Below, piece by piece: positions 33,336 through 44,931 of a stretch of 64,000 bases of DNA. The position numbers and the translations under genes were made by a program. Numbering within the stretch: position 1 is the stretch's first letter; the number at the start of each line of letters is the position of its first letter. Source of the DNA: Costus lasius (Eukaryota; Streptophyta; Magnoliopsida; Zingiberales; Costaceae); NCBI GenBank assembly GCA_027563935.2, contig CM050452.1, forward strand, positions 35,941,350 to 36,005,349. The letters are read 5' to 3'. Under the pieces are notes generated by a model. It was not told the DNA's origin, made no database searches, and was given only the letters and a program-made list of their open reading frames with translations.

Positions 33336-34997
33336 TGTAGGGAAACCTTGGTCACAAGTGTCATTCAAAAACTTGTTGTAGCGGAAATACTAGGTCATCA
33401 TAGAATCGCATGGATTGAGCACATGATCAACCTTATAAAACTTGTATAGAACAAGTTAGAGTATTACCATTGCCATGATGTAAGAGGCGGCTTGGAAGAT
33501 GAAAGGGGCGAGTGCCTCTTCTCCAAAGATGTCACACACAAGATGATGTCGACTTCCTTCCTTGTGTTCCTTGTGCTAGCAAAGACACCAAGGAGTCTTT
33601 AATCGTGTCTTGGAGAGGAAGATGTGCACTCTTGGCTGGTCGAAGTTCTTCCCTTGCGTGTAAAAGATCCACACGAGAGAGAGAGCCGAAAAAGAGGAAG
33701 GAAAAACGAGAGCTCTTCACGAAACCGTGAGAGAGAGAGAGAGACCAAGAAGGAATGTTCGGTTACCACATATGGTAAGAACCAAACATGTAACTCCCTC
33801 CTTAACTCCCATTCAACCCATCGAAAACTTCCCTCTTAATTGAACCATGCGTTCACTAATGAACCGGTCCAATTTCGAATTGGTTCAAGCATCAAGTCGA
33901 ACCAGCCCTGGTTATGATCTCTTTGAACCATATGGCTCAAGATCTAACCACACATCTCTTTGAACCCCTGATCTTTACGATCAAGCATCAATCCTCCCGA
34001 TCGAAGCTTACCGATCATATGCCCTAATCAATTAAACATGATTAGACTCGATCTCACTTCCAATCAGAGCTTAAATTCCTCCAGTTCACACGATCTGACA
34101 TAAGTAAGCTATATCATCAAATTGTACGACCCTAAGGGTTTCCTTCAATGTCGGTAACGATAACTTACGTTATGACGATCAGAGAGGGGTATCTAGCAAC
34201 ACATCACTGTCTCCCGTTATGAAGGAAAGAGTCTTCCAAGACTACTCCCAAACCACAGCACAAGTGTGAATCTAATTCACTTGGCATACATGTTTCCCTT
34301 TGCCACTAGATGTTCCCATTGGACAAGCATGTCAAGCCTGCGATTCCAACATGATGAAAATGGTTAGATCAGACGAACATAGTCGTCTGGGTATGGCCAT
34401 ACACATTCTCAACCATTTCATCCAGGGGGCCCTTTAGAACATCACACTCCAACTAGGAGAGGCAATCCTATATCCATCACAAGTGCCCTAACATGACTCA
34501 TGCCCACTATCCAAGATATTCCTTAACCATTATCTTTCAAATGATATTAAACTACCTCAAGATAATGCCAATCATCACTTAGAAACACAAGTGATCTCAA
34601 GTCAGAGGGAATATACCACTTGCTTGCATACAAGGATTATTCACATTGTGACAAACAATTGAATATCCTAAGTAGGGTCAGTCCAGTACATCCAATGCAC
34701 CTATGTGTCTAAATCTTATTCTATGCCCGAAGCATCCTATAAGTTTAGAACACATATTAGTCTCAATCATATCAAGGCTGTCTCATGTTCACCGAGATAT
34801 CTCGACTAAGGACAACACTGAATGTCAGCTAAGCTGAACATCATTGAGACATTACTCAGAAGTATACATACAACAGCAGATAATGTAACAATCTGAATAA
34901 CAACAATTGCCTTTATAAAACATATATATATAGTTAATACATGATACTGAAAATAACCCAAGGCCTCAAACATTAGCCTTAAGGGCATACCCTAACA
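33336..34997 (-). repeat. 5' LTR of Copia H
   Basis: 1,662 bp; sense start TGTTAGGGTATGCCC, end CCCTACA. It is clearly more diverged than the other LTRs, including a GA-rich run (GAGAGAGAGAGA) near 33730. Confidence 0.92.
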
Positions 34998-36560
34998 CAT
35001 TCTTCTATAAGCAAAAGTGCCATATGGACACGTGAAAGTAGTCTTATCCTGATCATCAGGATGGATGAGAATCTGGAAAAATCCGGAATACCCATCGAGA
35101 AAACAAAAGTATGAGTGTTTAGCTAGTCTCTCAACCATTTGATCAATGAAGGGCAAGAGAAAATGATCCTTCCAAGTGGCAGTATTTAATTTTCTATAAT
35201 CAATACACATAGCCAACTAGTGACAGTTCTAACAGGTATCAATTCGTTGTCCTTATTTTTCATTAGAGTGACATCTCCCTTTTTTGGAACACAGTGTATA
35301 GGGCTTACCCACTTACTATCTGAAATAGGGTAGATAATACCTGCATCTAGCAATTTTAGTACTTCCTTCTTCACCACTTCCTTCATGGACGGATTGAGTC
35401 TTCTCTGAAAGTCTACATGCGGCCTGTGCTCATCCTCCATGTGAATCCTGTGCATACAAAAGGATGGGTTAATCCCTTTCAAGTCATCAATGGTGTACCC
35501 AATTACCTTTCTATGAGTTCTTAGTTCCTTCAAGAGAAGATTGGTTTCCCTAGCATCTAATTGAGCATCTAGAATCACAGGGTATGTAGAGTTGGGACCA
35601 AGAAACTCATATATAAGGTTATCAGGTAAAACTTTTAGTTCAACTTTAGGAATCTTTTCACTTTCATTATCAAAAGTAGCACAATCTAAAATGTCATGTT
35701 TTTCATCATCAAAATCATCAAAATCATTCTTAAAACCAGAATTGTCAATTTCTTCACAAGAACTTCCAAAGGAATTAGAAAGAGAATCAGAAAGAGGAAT
35801 ATCAATAGAAGAATCATCAAACAAACAACTAACATCATAAACTGTGTCATCAATAGCATGGAAAGTGCAGCAAGAACTAGCATGTGCAGGTTTTTTCAAT
35901 GAATTATTCAAATCAAATTCAATCTTGTCATTGCCAATTCTCAAAGTAAGTTTACCGTTCCTTACATCAATAAGGGCTCCAGCAGTGGCTAGGAACGGTC
36001 TACCCAAAATAATAGGAATCTTGGCATCCTCTTCCATTTCAAGTACCACAAAATCAGCAGGTATGAAGTACTTACCAACTTGTATAGGAACATCTTCCAA
36101 AATACCTACTGGATATTTCACTGATCTATCGGCGAGTTGCAAAGAAATTGTAGTCGGCTTAGGGGCTCCTATGTCCAGTTTCCTGCACACAGATAAAGGC
36201 ATAAGACTAACATTGGCCCCTAAATCACATAGAGCTCGATCAAAAGCAACATTACCAATTGAACAGGGTATCGAGAAGCTACCTGGATCCTTTAACTTTG
36301 GTGGCAACTTGTTTTGAATTAGAGCACTGCATTCTTCAGTTAGTGTTACAGTACCGTAGTCCTCAATTTTTCTTTTGTTGGATAAGATTTCTTTTAAAAA
36401 CTTTGTATAAGTAGGCATTTGGGATAATGCATCAGTAAAAGGAATATTATTGTACAGCTTTTTCAACACTTCCAAAAATTTCCCAAACTGCCTATCTAGT
36501 TTAGCCTGCACGATCCTCTGGGGGAAAGGGATAGGTGTACTATATGGCTATGGAGAACTA
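34998..36560 (-). pseudogene. Gypsy protease and partial reverse transcriptase of element I
   Basis: The frame ending at 35186 encodes FTDALSQMP, then the protease around CDLGANVSLMPLS, a long acidic linker and the RT start (PIHCVPKKGDVTLMKNKD). A one-base deletion near 35205-35215 moves RT into another frame, where CIDYRKLN, FLDGYSGFFQI (first catalytic Asp) and PYGTFAYRRM follow. RT ends at 34998 where H inserted, so the YXDD box is not in the window. A TAG precedes the conserved PIPFPQR stretch upstream. Confidence 0.85.
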
Positions 36561-36629
36561 GCCCTCACAAGGTGAGTCTCTTTTCTGTGAAGACCCATCC
36601 TCTTTAGAAAGAGAAGAATCAGGAAGGGG

Positions 36630-38122
36630 CTACACTTGTGTGGGCTGTGGTTCCAAAACAGGTTCCTCACTAGGCATAACATTAGGCTCAACCTCTTCAT
36701 TATCTAAGGGTCCCCTTGGATCTTCCAACTGTCTACCACTCCTAGTCATGATGGCATTACAATGTTCCCTAGGATTTGGTTCAGGTTTTGCAAGTAACTT
36801 CCCAGGGGGTCTATAAGGTGTATTAGCCTGTTGTGCTATATGAGTTTCTAACATCTTGTTATGAGCAACAACACCATCCAACCTAGAGTTTATCTGCTTA
36901 AGGGTTTCTGTAATCTCATCATTTTTGCTCATCTGTTTACCCATGAATTTCTCAAACATCTCTTCTAAACTAGATTTTTGGGGTTGACTCTGGTTTGACT
37001 GTCTTTGGTTATACCCCCTATTATCATTTTGCCCAATAGTTTGATTGTTACTTTTCCAAGACAGGTTAGGATGGTTGCGCCAACCAGGATTGTAAGTATT
37101 GGAGTAAGGGTCACTAGATCTAACTTGGTTATAACCCCCCACAGCATTAACTTGCTCACTCTCCTGGTCAACTATAACTTTGCATTCCTCAACATAATGT
37201 CCATTGTTCCCACAAACCTCACATACAACAGAAGAAACAGAAGCGGTTTGCATTTGGAAAAAATCAAAACGGTTACATAACGAATCTACCTTTTCTGCAA
37301 GAGAGTGCCAACCATCACCATTGTTCTTACCATGAGAAGGCCGATAAAGCACTCCTCTCTCTGAAGCCCATTGGTTGTGATTTAGCGCCATCTCCTCAAT
37401 CAAGGCATGGGCATCTTCAACAGTCTTCTTCATCAATGCTCCCCCTGCAGCAGCATCAACAGTTAAGCGTATATTGTAAAGCAAACCATTATAGAAAGTT
37501 TGAATTAAAACCCAGTTTTCCACTCCATGGTGGGGGCACTTCCATTGGAGCGCATTAAAGCGCTCCCATGCTTCACTCATTGATTCGCCGTCTCTCTAGG
37601 CAAAGCCTGTGATTTGGTTCCTCAACTGGATCATTTTACTGGGAGGAAAGTACTTCTGCAAGAAGGCGTTTGACAAGCGCTCCCAAGTAGTGAACGTTCC
37701 AGTTGGATGCGCATGAAGCCAGGCTTTTGCTCTGTCCTTGAGAGAAAAAGGAAACAGTCTTAGTCTGAGAGTATCGTCAGATACACTATTAATCTTTATG
37801 GTGTCACAAAACTCAAGGAAAAGGGATAAGTGTTGGTTTGGATCTTCCAAAGGAGATCCTCCAAACTGATTCTATTGAATCATCGATAAGAACGTTGGTT
37901 TGATCTCAAAGTTGTTTGCATCTATAGCAGGTCTAGTGATACTGGAACGGATTCCTTGTGTATTTGGGCTGCATAGTCTCTAAGCGTTCTTCTTTCGGCC
38001 ATGATGGATACTTCTTCTCTTCTTTCTGCAAATCTCAACTTCCTGCGAAGTCTAAGTGTTTTATTAATTTCAGGGTCAAGAGGAACTAATGGTCCTGACC
38101 TAAGACTTCTACGCATAAACAA
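36630..38122 (-). pseudogene. Gypsy gag of element I, degraded
   Basis: Reads from MFMRRSLRSGPLVPLD at 38122 through LRDYAA, then shifts frame by one lost base. It continues with FGGSPLEDPNQHLSLFLEFC, the retrotransposon gag core (LRLFPFSLKDRAKAWL) and ERFNALQWKCPHHG. A CCHC zinc knuckle (CEVCGNNGHYVEEC) follows, then a Q/P-rich tail. In-frame TAG codons replace Gln at about 37877 and 37593. It would form the capsid and bind RNA if intact. Confidence 0.88.
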
Positions 38123-38258
38123 GTAGAAGGTTAGAAAAGTTCAGAATTTGTAGAGCTAAAAGGAAATCAGAATCTATCACTGAAAGTAGTAAAAAAAATA
38201 AAGACAAAAGCTTAGTCTAGCGATAATGACAATTATATCAATATCAACAAAATCGAAC

Positions 38259-38276
38259 TCCCCGGCAACGGCGCCA
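38259..38276 (-). other. Primer binding site of Gypsy I (tRNA-Asp type)
   Basis: Plus strand reads TCCCCGGCAACGGCGCCA, matching a plant tRNA-Asp 3' end; the element strand is its complement. It is typical of Athila/Tat elements. Confidence 0.88.
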
Positions 38277-38282
38277 AAAACT

Positions 38283-40778
38283 TGTTGTAGTCCGCAAGTG
38301 CACGGATACTCGAAGTAATAATTAAGATATCGAACCACAGGGACTTCGTTGTTAAGTACCGACTAATTGAGTTTTCACTAGCTAAGCGAATCGAGAATTG
38401 TGTAAAAATCAATCGAACTGTAATTGAAGCATATCAGGATGAGAGAATCGGGACTAGGGGTTCATTCAACTTGATATTCCTAACTAAATAGAATTAAAGA
38501 ATCATCAATTTATCTCTGTCACGGTTAAGATATAATTCACTTAACAAACAAACTAACTCACACTCGCCCAACTAGTTTGCAAAGAACGATCCTCACTCTC
38601 GCACAAGATCAATTCAATGCTAAATATAAGTGAATTTCAGTTAAGGAGATTAAGGATCACTCTCGTGCATCCCTTCTCAATACCAAGATCTCAAGCAAAA
38701 CTAAGCACTCTCGCGCCTTAGTTTCACAAGTTTTACTCAAGGCTTTCTAACAATCTAACGTCTATCTCTAGCACGTTATCATGTCTGTGACAACAATAAA
38801 TTCTAGGTCATGTCAATAACAAGAAATAAACTTCTAAAATCTAAAGATAAGAGCACAACCAATCTCTTGCGATGAGTTCTTACAATAAATTCTAGGGTTC
38901 CAAGTTCTATGATATCATCTTCTCAGTCCATAGCATAAAACTCCAAAACATGTTAAAGCACGATACTAAAAGTGATTGAAGGCAATAAATCACTTGAGTT
39001 AAATAACCATAGCAGAGATATATTGATGTGAGAAAAGTTATATAGTCATTAAAATATCAAGAGAATAACACCCCCTTGTCCCAAGAAGAATTTAAGCTGT
39101 ATGATGGAAGAATCATAGCAAAACATGATTTTTAGTATGATTGGAGATAGTAAGGAGGGAGTAAAAGTTACAAAAAACAGGGCTGCAAGTAAATCACAGC
39201 CCGAAATTTATCTTCGAGTTCGTGATGACCAGTGTCGCAAGCACGTTTTTGATGATTCCTCCCTCGATTGATCTCCTTTCAAGCTGAAACTTTTGTGATG
39301 TGTTCTTCTTCCTCAGGCGAAGCTTCTTCTCAAAAATTGTGGTTGGAGATGGTCTGTGCAGCAAACGGTGATGAACCCTAGCGCGGGGACGATTTCTTTG
39401 AATTCTCCCTAAGTCATGGATAAAAATTGTTCCTTTTGCTTCTGCGTCCTCTCCTCTTAACCCCAAGTCTACCGCCTCTTTCCAATCTTAATTTGGAGGT
39501 CTGGATCAAAAGATATGGTCTTTCCAAGAATCGGGCGGAAAAATCAGAATTCAGAGTTCCAAAATACAGCACCGTGAACATTCATACGGCCGTGCCGTAT
39601 TTCATTCTGTGAGTTCTAGACAAATAATACGGTGCCATGAGCATGTCCCTCGTAAATACGACAGTGCCGTATTCTTGCCAAATCCTTCTGGTCAGAACTG
39701 ACAAAAAATACAGCACCGTGAAGATTCATACGGCAGTGCCGTATTTGTGTCAAAACTTTCTGGTTAAATTCGTCCAATTATATGGCACCGTGTACACGTC
39801 CACGGCAGTGCCGTATTTCGGCTGAACTTTTTTGTTCTGGATCGCCAATAAATACGGTACCATGTACTTCTACACAGCCGTGCCGTATTCTCGCTTAGGT
39901 CTTCTAGATGAAATCAGCGCAAAATACGGTACCATGATCATTCTGGGACAAAATATGGCAGCACCGTATTTTTGTCTTGTTGAAAGCGGTGAAATACGGT
40001 ACCGTGTATATTTACACGGTAGTGCCGTATTTTTGCTAGAAGAACCTTTTTGAGTTGAAATTTTATGGGTAGGCTCCTCTTGATGGTTAGAACTCGTTCA
40101 TGCTTTGAGATTGCTCGAAAACCAATGATAATGATGCCTTTTTACCTGAAATTGATCAAAAAGTAAAGACAGTATAGATTCTAAAGTATATGATAAAAAG
40201 GTATAAAAACAAAGCAAAAGAGTAAGATCATGGCTCAAAAGACTACTAAATAAGTATGAAAAACACTATGAAATTTAGAGTCATCACCTTCTCATGTGAG
40301 TCATTGCATGCTCAATGACAACCATTATGACCTCCCAACTACGGTGAAGTGTTAGGTTGTATCAAAGCATGTTCCTAACCATATAGAAGAGTCAATAACC
40401 TTAAGTCAAGGGATCAATGCATATGCTGTCACTTGTGAAGATAAACTCATAACACCGAGTGATTGTCTCACAGTAGGTTTGTCCAGTATATCTACCACTG
40501 ATATACCCTTATGTCTATATCAGCACCTCGTGCCTAACCAACCCATATACCAGTCTCTCAAGTGCCATAGCTGTCCCATATCCACTAAGGTACATTGACT
40601 GGGGACATGAGTTTGAGCACAGATCCAATCTGCCTCCAAGGACATTATCATGTAAGAACATAATCGCATATGTAAACTAAGCATGATAATGATAATGCAA
40701 AAATGATATATAAGAAATGCCAGTATCAAGTAGCACAAAGGCGGAACAAAACTAGGTCTCAGGGCATAAACACCAACA
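38283..40778 (-). repeat. 5' LTR of Gypsy I
   Basis: About 2,496 bp; sense start TGTTGGTGTTTATGCCC, end CTACAACA, giving a TGTTG/CAACA terminal inverted repeat. It contains the palindromic tandem array at 39562-40033. The presumed right target duplication is CTCCC at 40779-40783. No gene is seen. Confidence 0.82.
39562..40033. repeat. Seven-unit tandem array of palindromic AATACGGCAC...GTGCCGTATT units
   Basis: Units start near 39563, 39626, 39708, 39780, 39851, 39923 and 39993, a period of about 63-82 and mostly 70-72. Each has a left arm like AATACGGTACCGTG, a spacer of about 8-20 bases and a right arm like CACGGCAGTGCCGTATTT. The arms are inverted repeats; the sequence between units varies much more. 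Confidence 0.9.
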
Positions 40779-41104
40779 CTCCCAATGGTCCTCACACCCT
40801 CCCGACTGTTTTATGGCGATTGCGAGTCCTTGCTCCACCTCAATGAATCTCATCCATCCTCTCAACCAATCTAGCTTGCCAAGCGGACCTACCCAAGGTC
40901 CGACTTCTGACCGCTACCACAACCAAGTTCTAAACACCGCGCAGGAGTTGGCAAACACCATGCAGAACCAACCCATGGTCAGCAGGTTCTGTTGCTTCGT
41001 GGTGGCCTATTCGGATATAGTCTGAACACCCGCGACAATCCATCAATAGCCCATACCATAGCCTGCGAGTTCCAGCCCCATGCGCCAGCTTCATGGGAAA
41101 GCTT
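40779..41104. other. Unassigned sequence flanking Gypsy I
   Basis: No ORF, family motif or repeat I recognise. It is either the flank into which I inserted or part of element N. Confidence 0.5.
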
Positions 41105-41816
41105 TGTTGCTTTTGTTGGTAGGATGCTACTTTATGTTGGTTAGGATGTTATTCCCAGCATCTTTATGTGTAAAAGGGTGGTTAGCATCTCTAGCAACCC
41201 TCCCTCATGTTTTCCATGTGACTTCTCCCCTCTTGATCTATAAAAGAGGAAGAGGAGCTAGCTTGTTTTCTGAGTTCTTGTTGTTATAGCAGCTTCCTCC
41301 TTGCGAAGCCTAGGTCCAGCACTAACTCCGAGAGCCTCGCCTGTCAGCGCCTCTCGTTTTGTACTCCTTTCATTCAATCAAAAGGGCTAGTGTGACACCA
41401 ACTCGTGTTGGGCTCCTCTTTGTTTTCTCCATTGTGATTCTTAGAGCTTGTGATTTCTCTTCCTGCCCCGTTTGAACAGCCGGCTGCCTCTCCCACTCGC
41501 ATATAGGATGAAAGAATGCCCCACTCTTTGCTACATCGTGAAGGAATCCAAACCGTGCATGCATGCTATGCAAAATTGGCTCTACAAACAGGGTTAGAAT
41601 TTTGAGATTGTCGAATCATGCCATTGTTTCCTTAGCCCGTTGTTATTGCTCAAGTCGCATCTTCATGGCATATTTTTTATCAGTTTTCTTGGGTTTCCCT
41701 CATAAACGTTTCACCATCCCTTGTCTCAAGACCCTTTCACGTTTTCTGCATCTTCGCCTCTACATCCTTAGAGCACTGATTTAAGGACCATCCCTCTCAT
41801 AAGTTCTGCTGCGTCA
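41105..41816 (+). repeat. Probable 5' LTR of Gypsy-type element N
   Basis: About 0.7 kb with a TATA box (ATCTATAAAAG at 41236-41246), a pyrimidine-rich GC block and a CTTTCATTCAATCAAAAGGG stretch before TCA and the primer site. The start (41105 or 41114) is uncertain because no partner LTR is in the window. Confidence 0.5.
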
Positions 41817-41820
41817 ATAT

Positions 41821-41830
41821 TGGTATCAGA
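41821..41830 (+). other. Primer binding site of element N
   Basis: TGGTATCAGA, initiator-Met type, followed by a perfect 7-bp hairpin GGAGCTA/TAGCTCC (41839-41861). Confidence 0.65.
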
Positions 41831-42078
41831 TGGAGGTTGGAGCTAACTCTTGTCTAGCTCCGCCGGTCTCTCCAACTGCATTCCACATCGACTCTTTTGG
41901 TTTTGTTTTCGGCATACATTCTGCATTTCCTACATTATGACCACTAAATCAGTAGCCCTCTATCAGAATCCCACTAACAAGTGGCCGTAACGAATGAAGA
42001 AGGAACTCCACCTAGGGTAGAGTCGGTCGAATCGCTCTCCACACGCTTGGAAGCGATGCAAGTCATGTTCAGTGCCTA

Positions 42079-43066
42079 ATGACCACTGTCCAAGAACCTT
42101 TGGACCGTGTTGTGGTGCTCTGGTCTAAACCCGCCGAAGGTAGGCCCTTACTTAGTGTTCCTCCGCCATTGGCCCCGCTATGGATGCATGCCAACGAGTC
42201 CACCTATTTCAACCCATTCAATGATGAGTCTGCATGGGCTGAGGATGTTCCTCGCCCACGACGCCCCATGCATCGCAGCCATGAGGACGACGAGGTCCGC
42301 TGGCTCACATGCGTAGACCGAATGATCTTCAATGGTAGTTTAGACCCCTGAGTCTTCCTTGATTGGGGTGTGGCCATCGATAATTACTTTGAGTGGAGCA
42401 CAATGTCGGACCACCTTAAGGTCAATTACATTCACCTTCTTCTAACTGGGCCCGTGCGGTTGTATTGGACGAACATTGAGCATCAACTGGTAGATCAGCA
42501 CCTTCCCCCATCGCTCGATGGGAGGAGATGTGCTACCGCCTTAAGGAGAAGTATGCCCCACCCATGTATAGGCAGCGCCTCCTCGACTCCTATTGCGCCA
42601 TGTCCCAAGGGTCCGACTCAGTCGACAAGTACCACACCCGCTTCGATGAGCTCGGCATTCGCTGCAACCTTAAGGAGGACCCCGCGTTCACCATATCCCG
42701 ATTCCGGAACGGTATCCGCGAGGAGATCCGGCACACCATACCAACTTATGGGCTTGACTCGGTCATCTTAGTGCTTCACCATGCTGACAAGATTGAGCAA
42801 GACCTATGCTCTCAACACCATCATGCTGAGTCGGTCCCTTTGCGCCACCCTATCTATGCACCTCCGATGCCAGCCCCACCTCCTCGATTTGGGGCCCAAC
42901 CGTGTCCGACTTACGTTGGCCCTCATCGGCCTCTGTGAGATGCACAACGCGATGCACCGCCACCTCATTTTATTTGGGACGACAGAGGCAAGGTGCCCAT
43001 CTCAGCCGTTCCTAATGGACGGAAGGACCACAGGCCAAAAAGGTACAAATGGAGTCTACGAGTACC
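42079..43066 (+). pseudogene. Decayed Ty3/Gypsy-type gag of element N
   Basis: Recognisable gag core: FNPFNDE, NYFEWSTMSDHLKVNYIHL, RLYW, then MCYRLKEKYAPPMYRQRL, SVDKYHTRFDELG and FRNGIREEIRHTIPTYG. It is broken by TGA at 42349-42351 (probable CGA decay), a one-base deletion near 42520 and another TGA at 42936-42938. A short coiled-coil-like stretch precedes it. No protease, RT or integrase follows in 43067-44759, so this may be a gag-only element or a deleted one. Confidence 0.7.
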
Positions 43067-44759
43067 CTAGTCAAGGGCCTGGAAGATCTCAAATAATCTA
43101 GCAAGCTCAATCCTAACGCTAGCACAATAATGGGGAAAGAACTACCTCAAGCATTGCAAGTGATGCTCAAGAAACTTTCAGCTCACTTACCAAATAAGAA
43201 GATGTCGCATACTCTCCACAACTAAGCCAATAGCCATGCCATTTGCGCCAACTCCAAATTAGCATCAAGGGATCTCATCCAATGATCACACGAATCAAGG
43301 AGTTCATCAAGCGCCAGCCTACATTTGCAAGCATGGAAGCTTCAATGTCTCCCCTTCGCACCTCACAAGGAAGGTGCAACGTTTCTCTACAGCAATCAAA
43401 GGTGGAAAGCTCCAATGCCATCTCTGCAGCCGCTCAAAGAAGGAAACAACAATGTCTCCAAGCTTCAACATTCACAAACATCTCCTATATGTAACTCTCG
43501 CTCGCATCCATGTAAACGCAGAGTTTTGAATCAAAAATTGAAATAGTTTCTTCTATCTCCATGGCATCGGATGTCTCCCCCTTTCTTCTTCTCCTCTGAG
43601 GTGCTTGTGTCACCTACCTTTCCCCTCTCCTTCTAGGGCCAAGCCCCTCCCTCTTCCTCTCTTCTCTATTCTCTTCTTCTCCCTCTAATTCTCCTTCTGT
43701 TTTGCCTACAACTTCAACCCAAATTTCTGAACGTTTGTGACCTGGCCGCCGATGATCCACCGGTCGGATCTCCACAAGATGTTGGCCAACAGCTCTCCTT
43801 CCCCTAGAGAACCTTCAGCTGCATCATCCGTCCATCCACCGCTTCGATCACCGGAATCAAAATGCCTAACCAGATAAGCTGTTCTTGCCCTGTTTCAGCC
43901 CTAGTTCTTCTCTTCACCAATGTTCTCCTACGATAGACCACCAATTGACCCCAAACTTCAGCCACTACTTCGTTTCATTCATACGATCCCCCAATTATAG
44001 TAGGTTCCAAATTTGCGCAACATAGGCCATTCGGCGATGAACCCAGCTCTGCTCCCGCACATTCCCTGTTTCCAGATCTTAATGTTTTCTACTTCAGTTT
44101 TTCTTTTGCTTTGCTAATCTGATTACGTTTGTTCTTGCAGGTACCTTAACCAATTGGCGCAACCAAAACCTTGAACTTTGATGTCAATAGGAAGAACTAA
44201 TCTTGCTCTACTAGTTGGATGAGTTGATCCAATTGAAGTGACAATCGATCAACCTGAAAACTATAACAACTTTTCATATCTGATTTACTCCTGCACTTGT
44301 TTAAAAACTAATCTGATTGCCCCTCTCCTTGTAGGTATTCCATGGGCTTGGACCTCATAGAACCCCTGATCTCTGACACGATCAGAAAGAACACATTTTA
44401 GTCTACATATTAGATTACTTGGTTCTGTTGAAGAATTAACAAATCAATCTAGGCGGCGTGGCAACTTTTGAAGAATGATACATCTCTGCAGTTGTTTTAT
44501 TTTTCTAATTTGATTAGCCATATTGATGCAAACACTCTACTTGCCTGTTAATTCTTCACTCTACAATTTGGTTTAATTGGTTTAAATATTCATTGAATGG
44601 ATTCTCCTGCAAAGATAGCTACTTTTCTTAAATGAATAATTTCTGTAGCACTGTTTTCTAGCTGCTTCCTTATCTCTGATCCATATTCTGAAAAATAAAA
44701 AAAATAAATAATTAGGATTTTATTCAGTAGCATAATTCTCACGCTTCCCCCCTACATCA
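43067..44759. other. Unassigned; probably remnant of N plus LTR of element M
   Basis: No coding signal. 43570-43720 is strongly pyrimidine-rich (CTTCTTCTCC-type). Two runs look like splice acceptors followed by GTA (near 44141 and 44334). The A-rich stretch at 44691-44710 and the following CCCCCCTACATCA just before a primer site suggest that the end of an LTR lies at about 44759. Confidence 0.4.
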
Positions 44760-44762
44760 GCT

Positions 44763-44773
44763 TGGTATCAGAG
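44763..44773 (+). other. Primer binding site of LTR element M
   Basis: TGGTATCAGAG after CTACATCA. It is followed by a hairpin whose loop ACTCTTGTC is the same as in element N (44781-44803). Confidence 0.6.
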
Positions 44774-44926
44774 GAAGTTAGTGGACAACTCTTGTCTGTC
44801 AACATCGATCCTTAACTTTGCTCTTTGTTTTAAAGGCTTCCATATTTATGAAATCTCTGATCTAAACATTGATGAAGGAAATTGACATTTTTGAAGGTTT
44901 TATATGAACAACTTTTACTTTGGGCA

Positions 44927-44931
44927 CTTAT
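44927..44931. repeat. Target-site duplication of solo LTR F (CTTAT)
   Basis: CTTAT is repeated at 46614-46618. Confidence 0.93.

Larger units (their letters stand above)
30439..34997 (-). mobile_element. Copia H, minus strand, 5' half
   Basis: Gag and the start of pol, leader, primer site and 5' LTR of an older, more diverged copy. Its pol is broken at GTTAT by C, and the rest lies left of the window. It inserted into Gypsy I: the bases after the LTR, CATTC, are the presumed target duplication. Confidence 0.9.
34998..40778 (-). mobile_element. Gypsy element I (Athila-like), 5' part
   Basis: Minus-strand Ty3/Gypsy element with 5' LTR (38283-40778), tRNA-Asp primer site, gag, protease and the start of RT. 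It is cut by H at 34998 and continues beyond the left edge. Athila placement comes from the primer type, the gag start and the protease motif CDLGANVSLMPLS; this is inference from family knowledge. It carries several stops and frameshifts and is the oldest layer of this nest. Confidence 0.88.

Noticed and set aside
35592..36317. Plus-strand frames of 65-157 codons over the Gypsy protease
   Set aside because: Shadows of the minus-strand protease gene; no motif of their own.
39562..40033. CRISPR-like array
   Set aside because: Units are palindromes in a plant Gypsy LTR, intervals between them are related to one another, and there are no cas genes.
43571..43580. Primer-site-like TGGCATCGGA near 43563
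   Set aside because: Two mismatches to TGGTATCAGA, and no supporting LTR end or hairpin as at 41821 and 44763.
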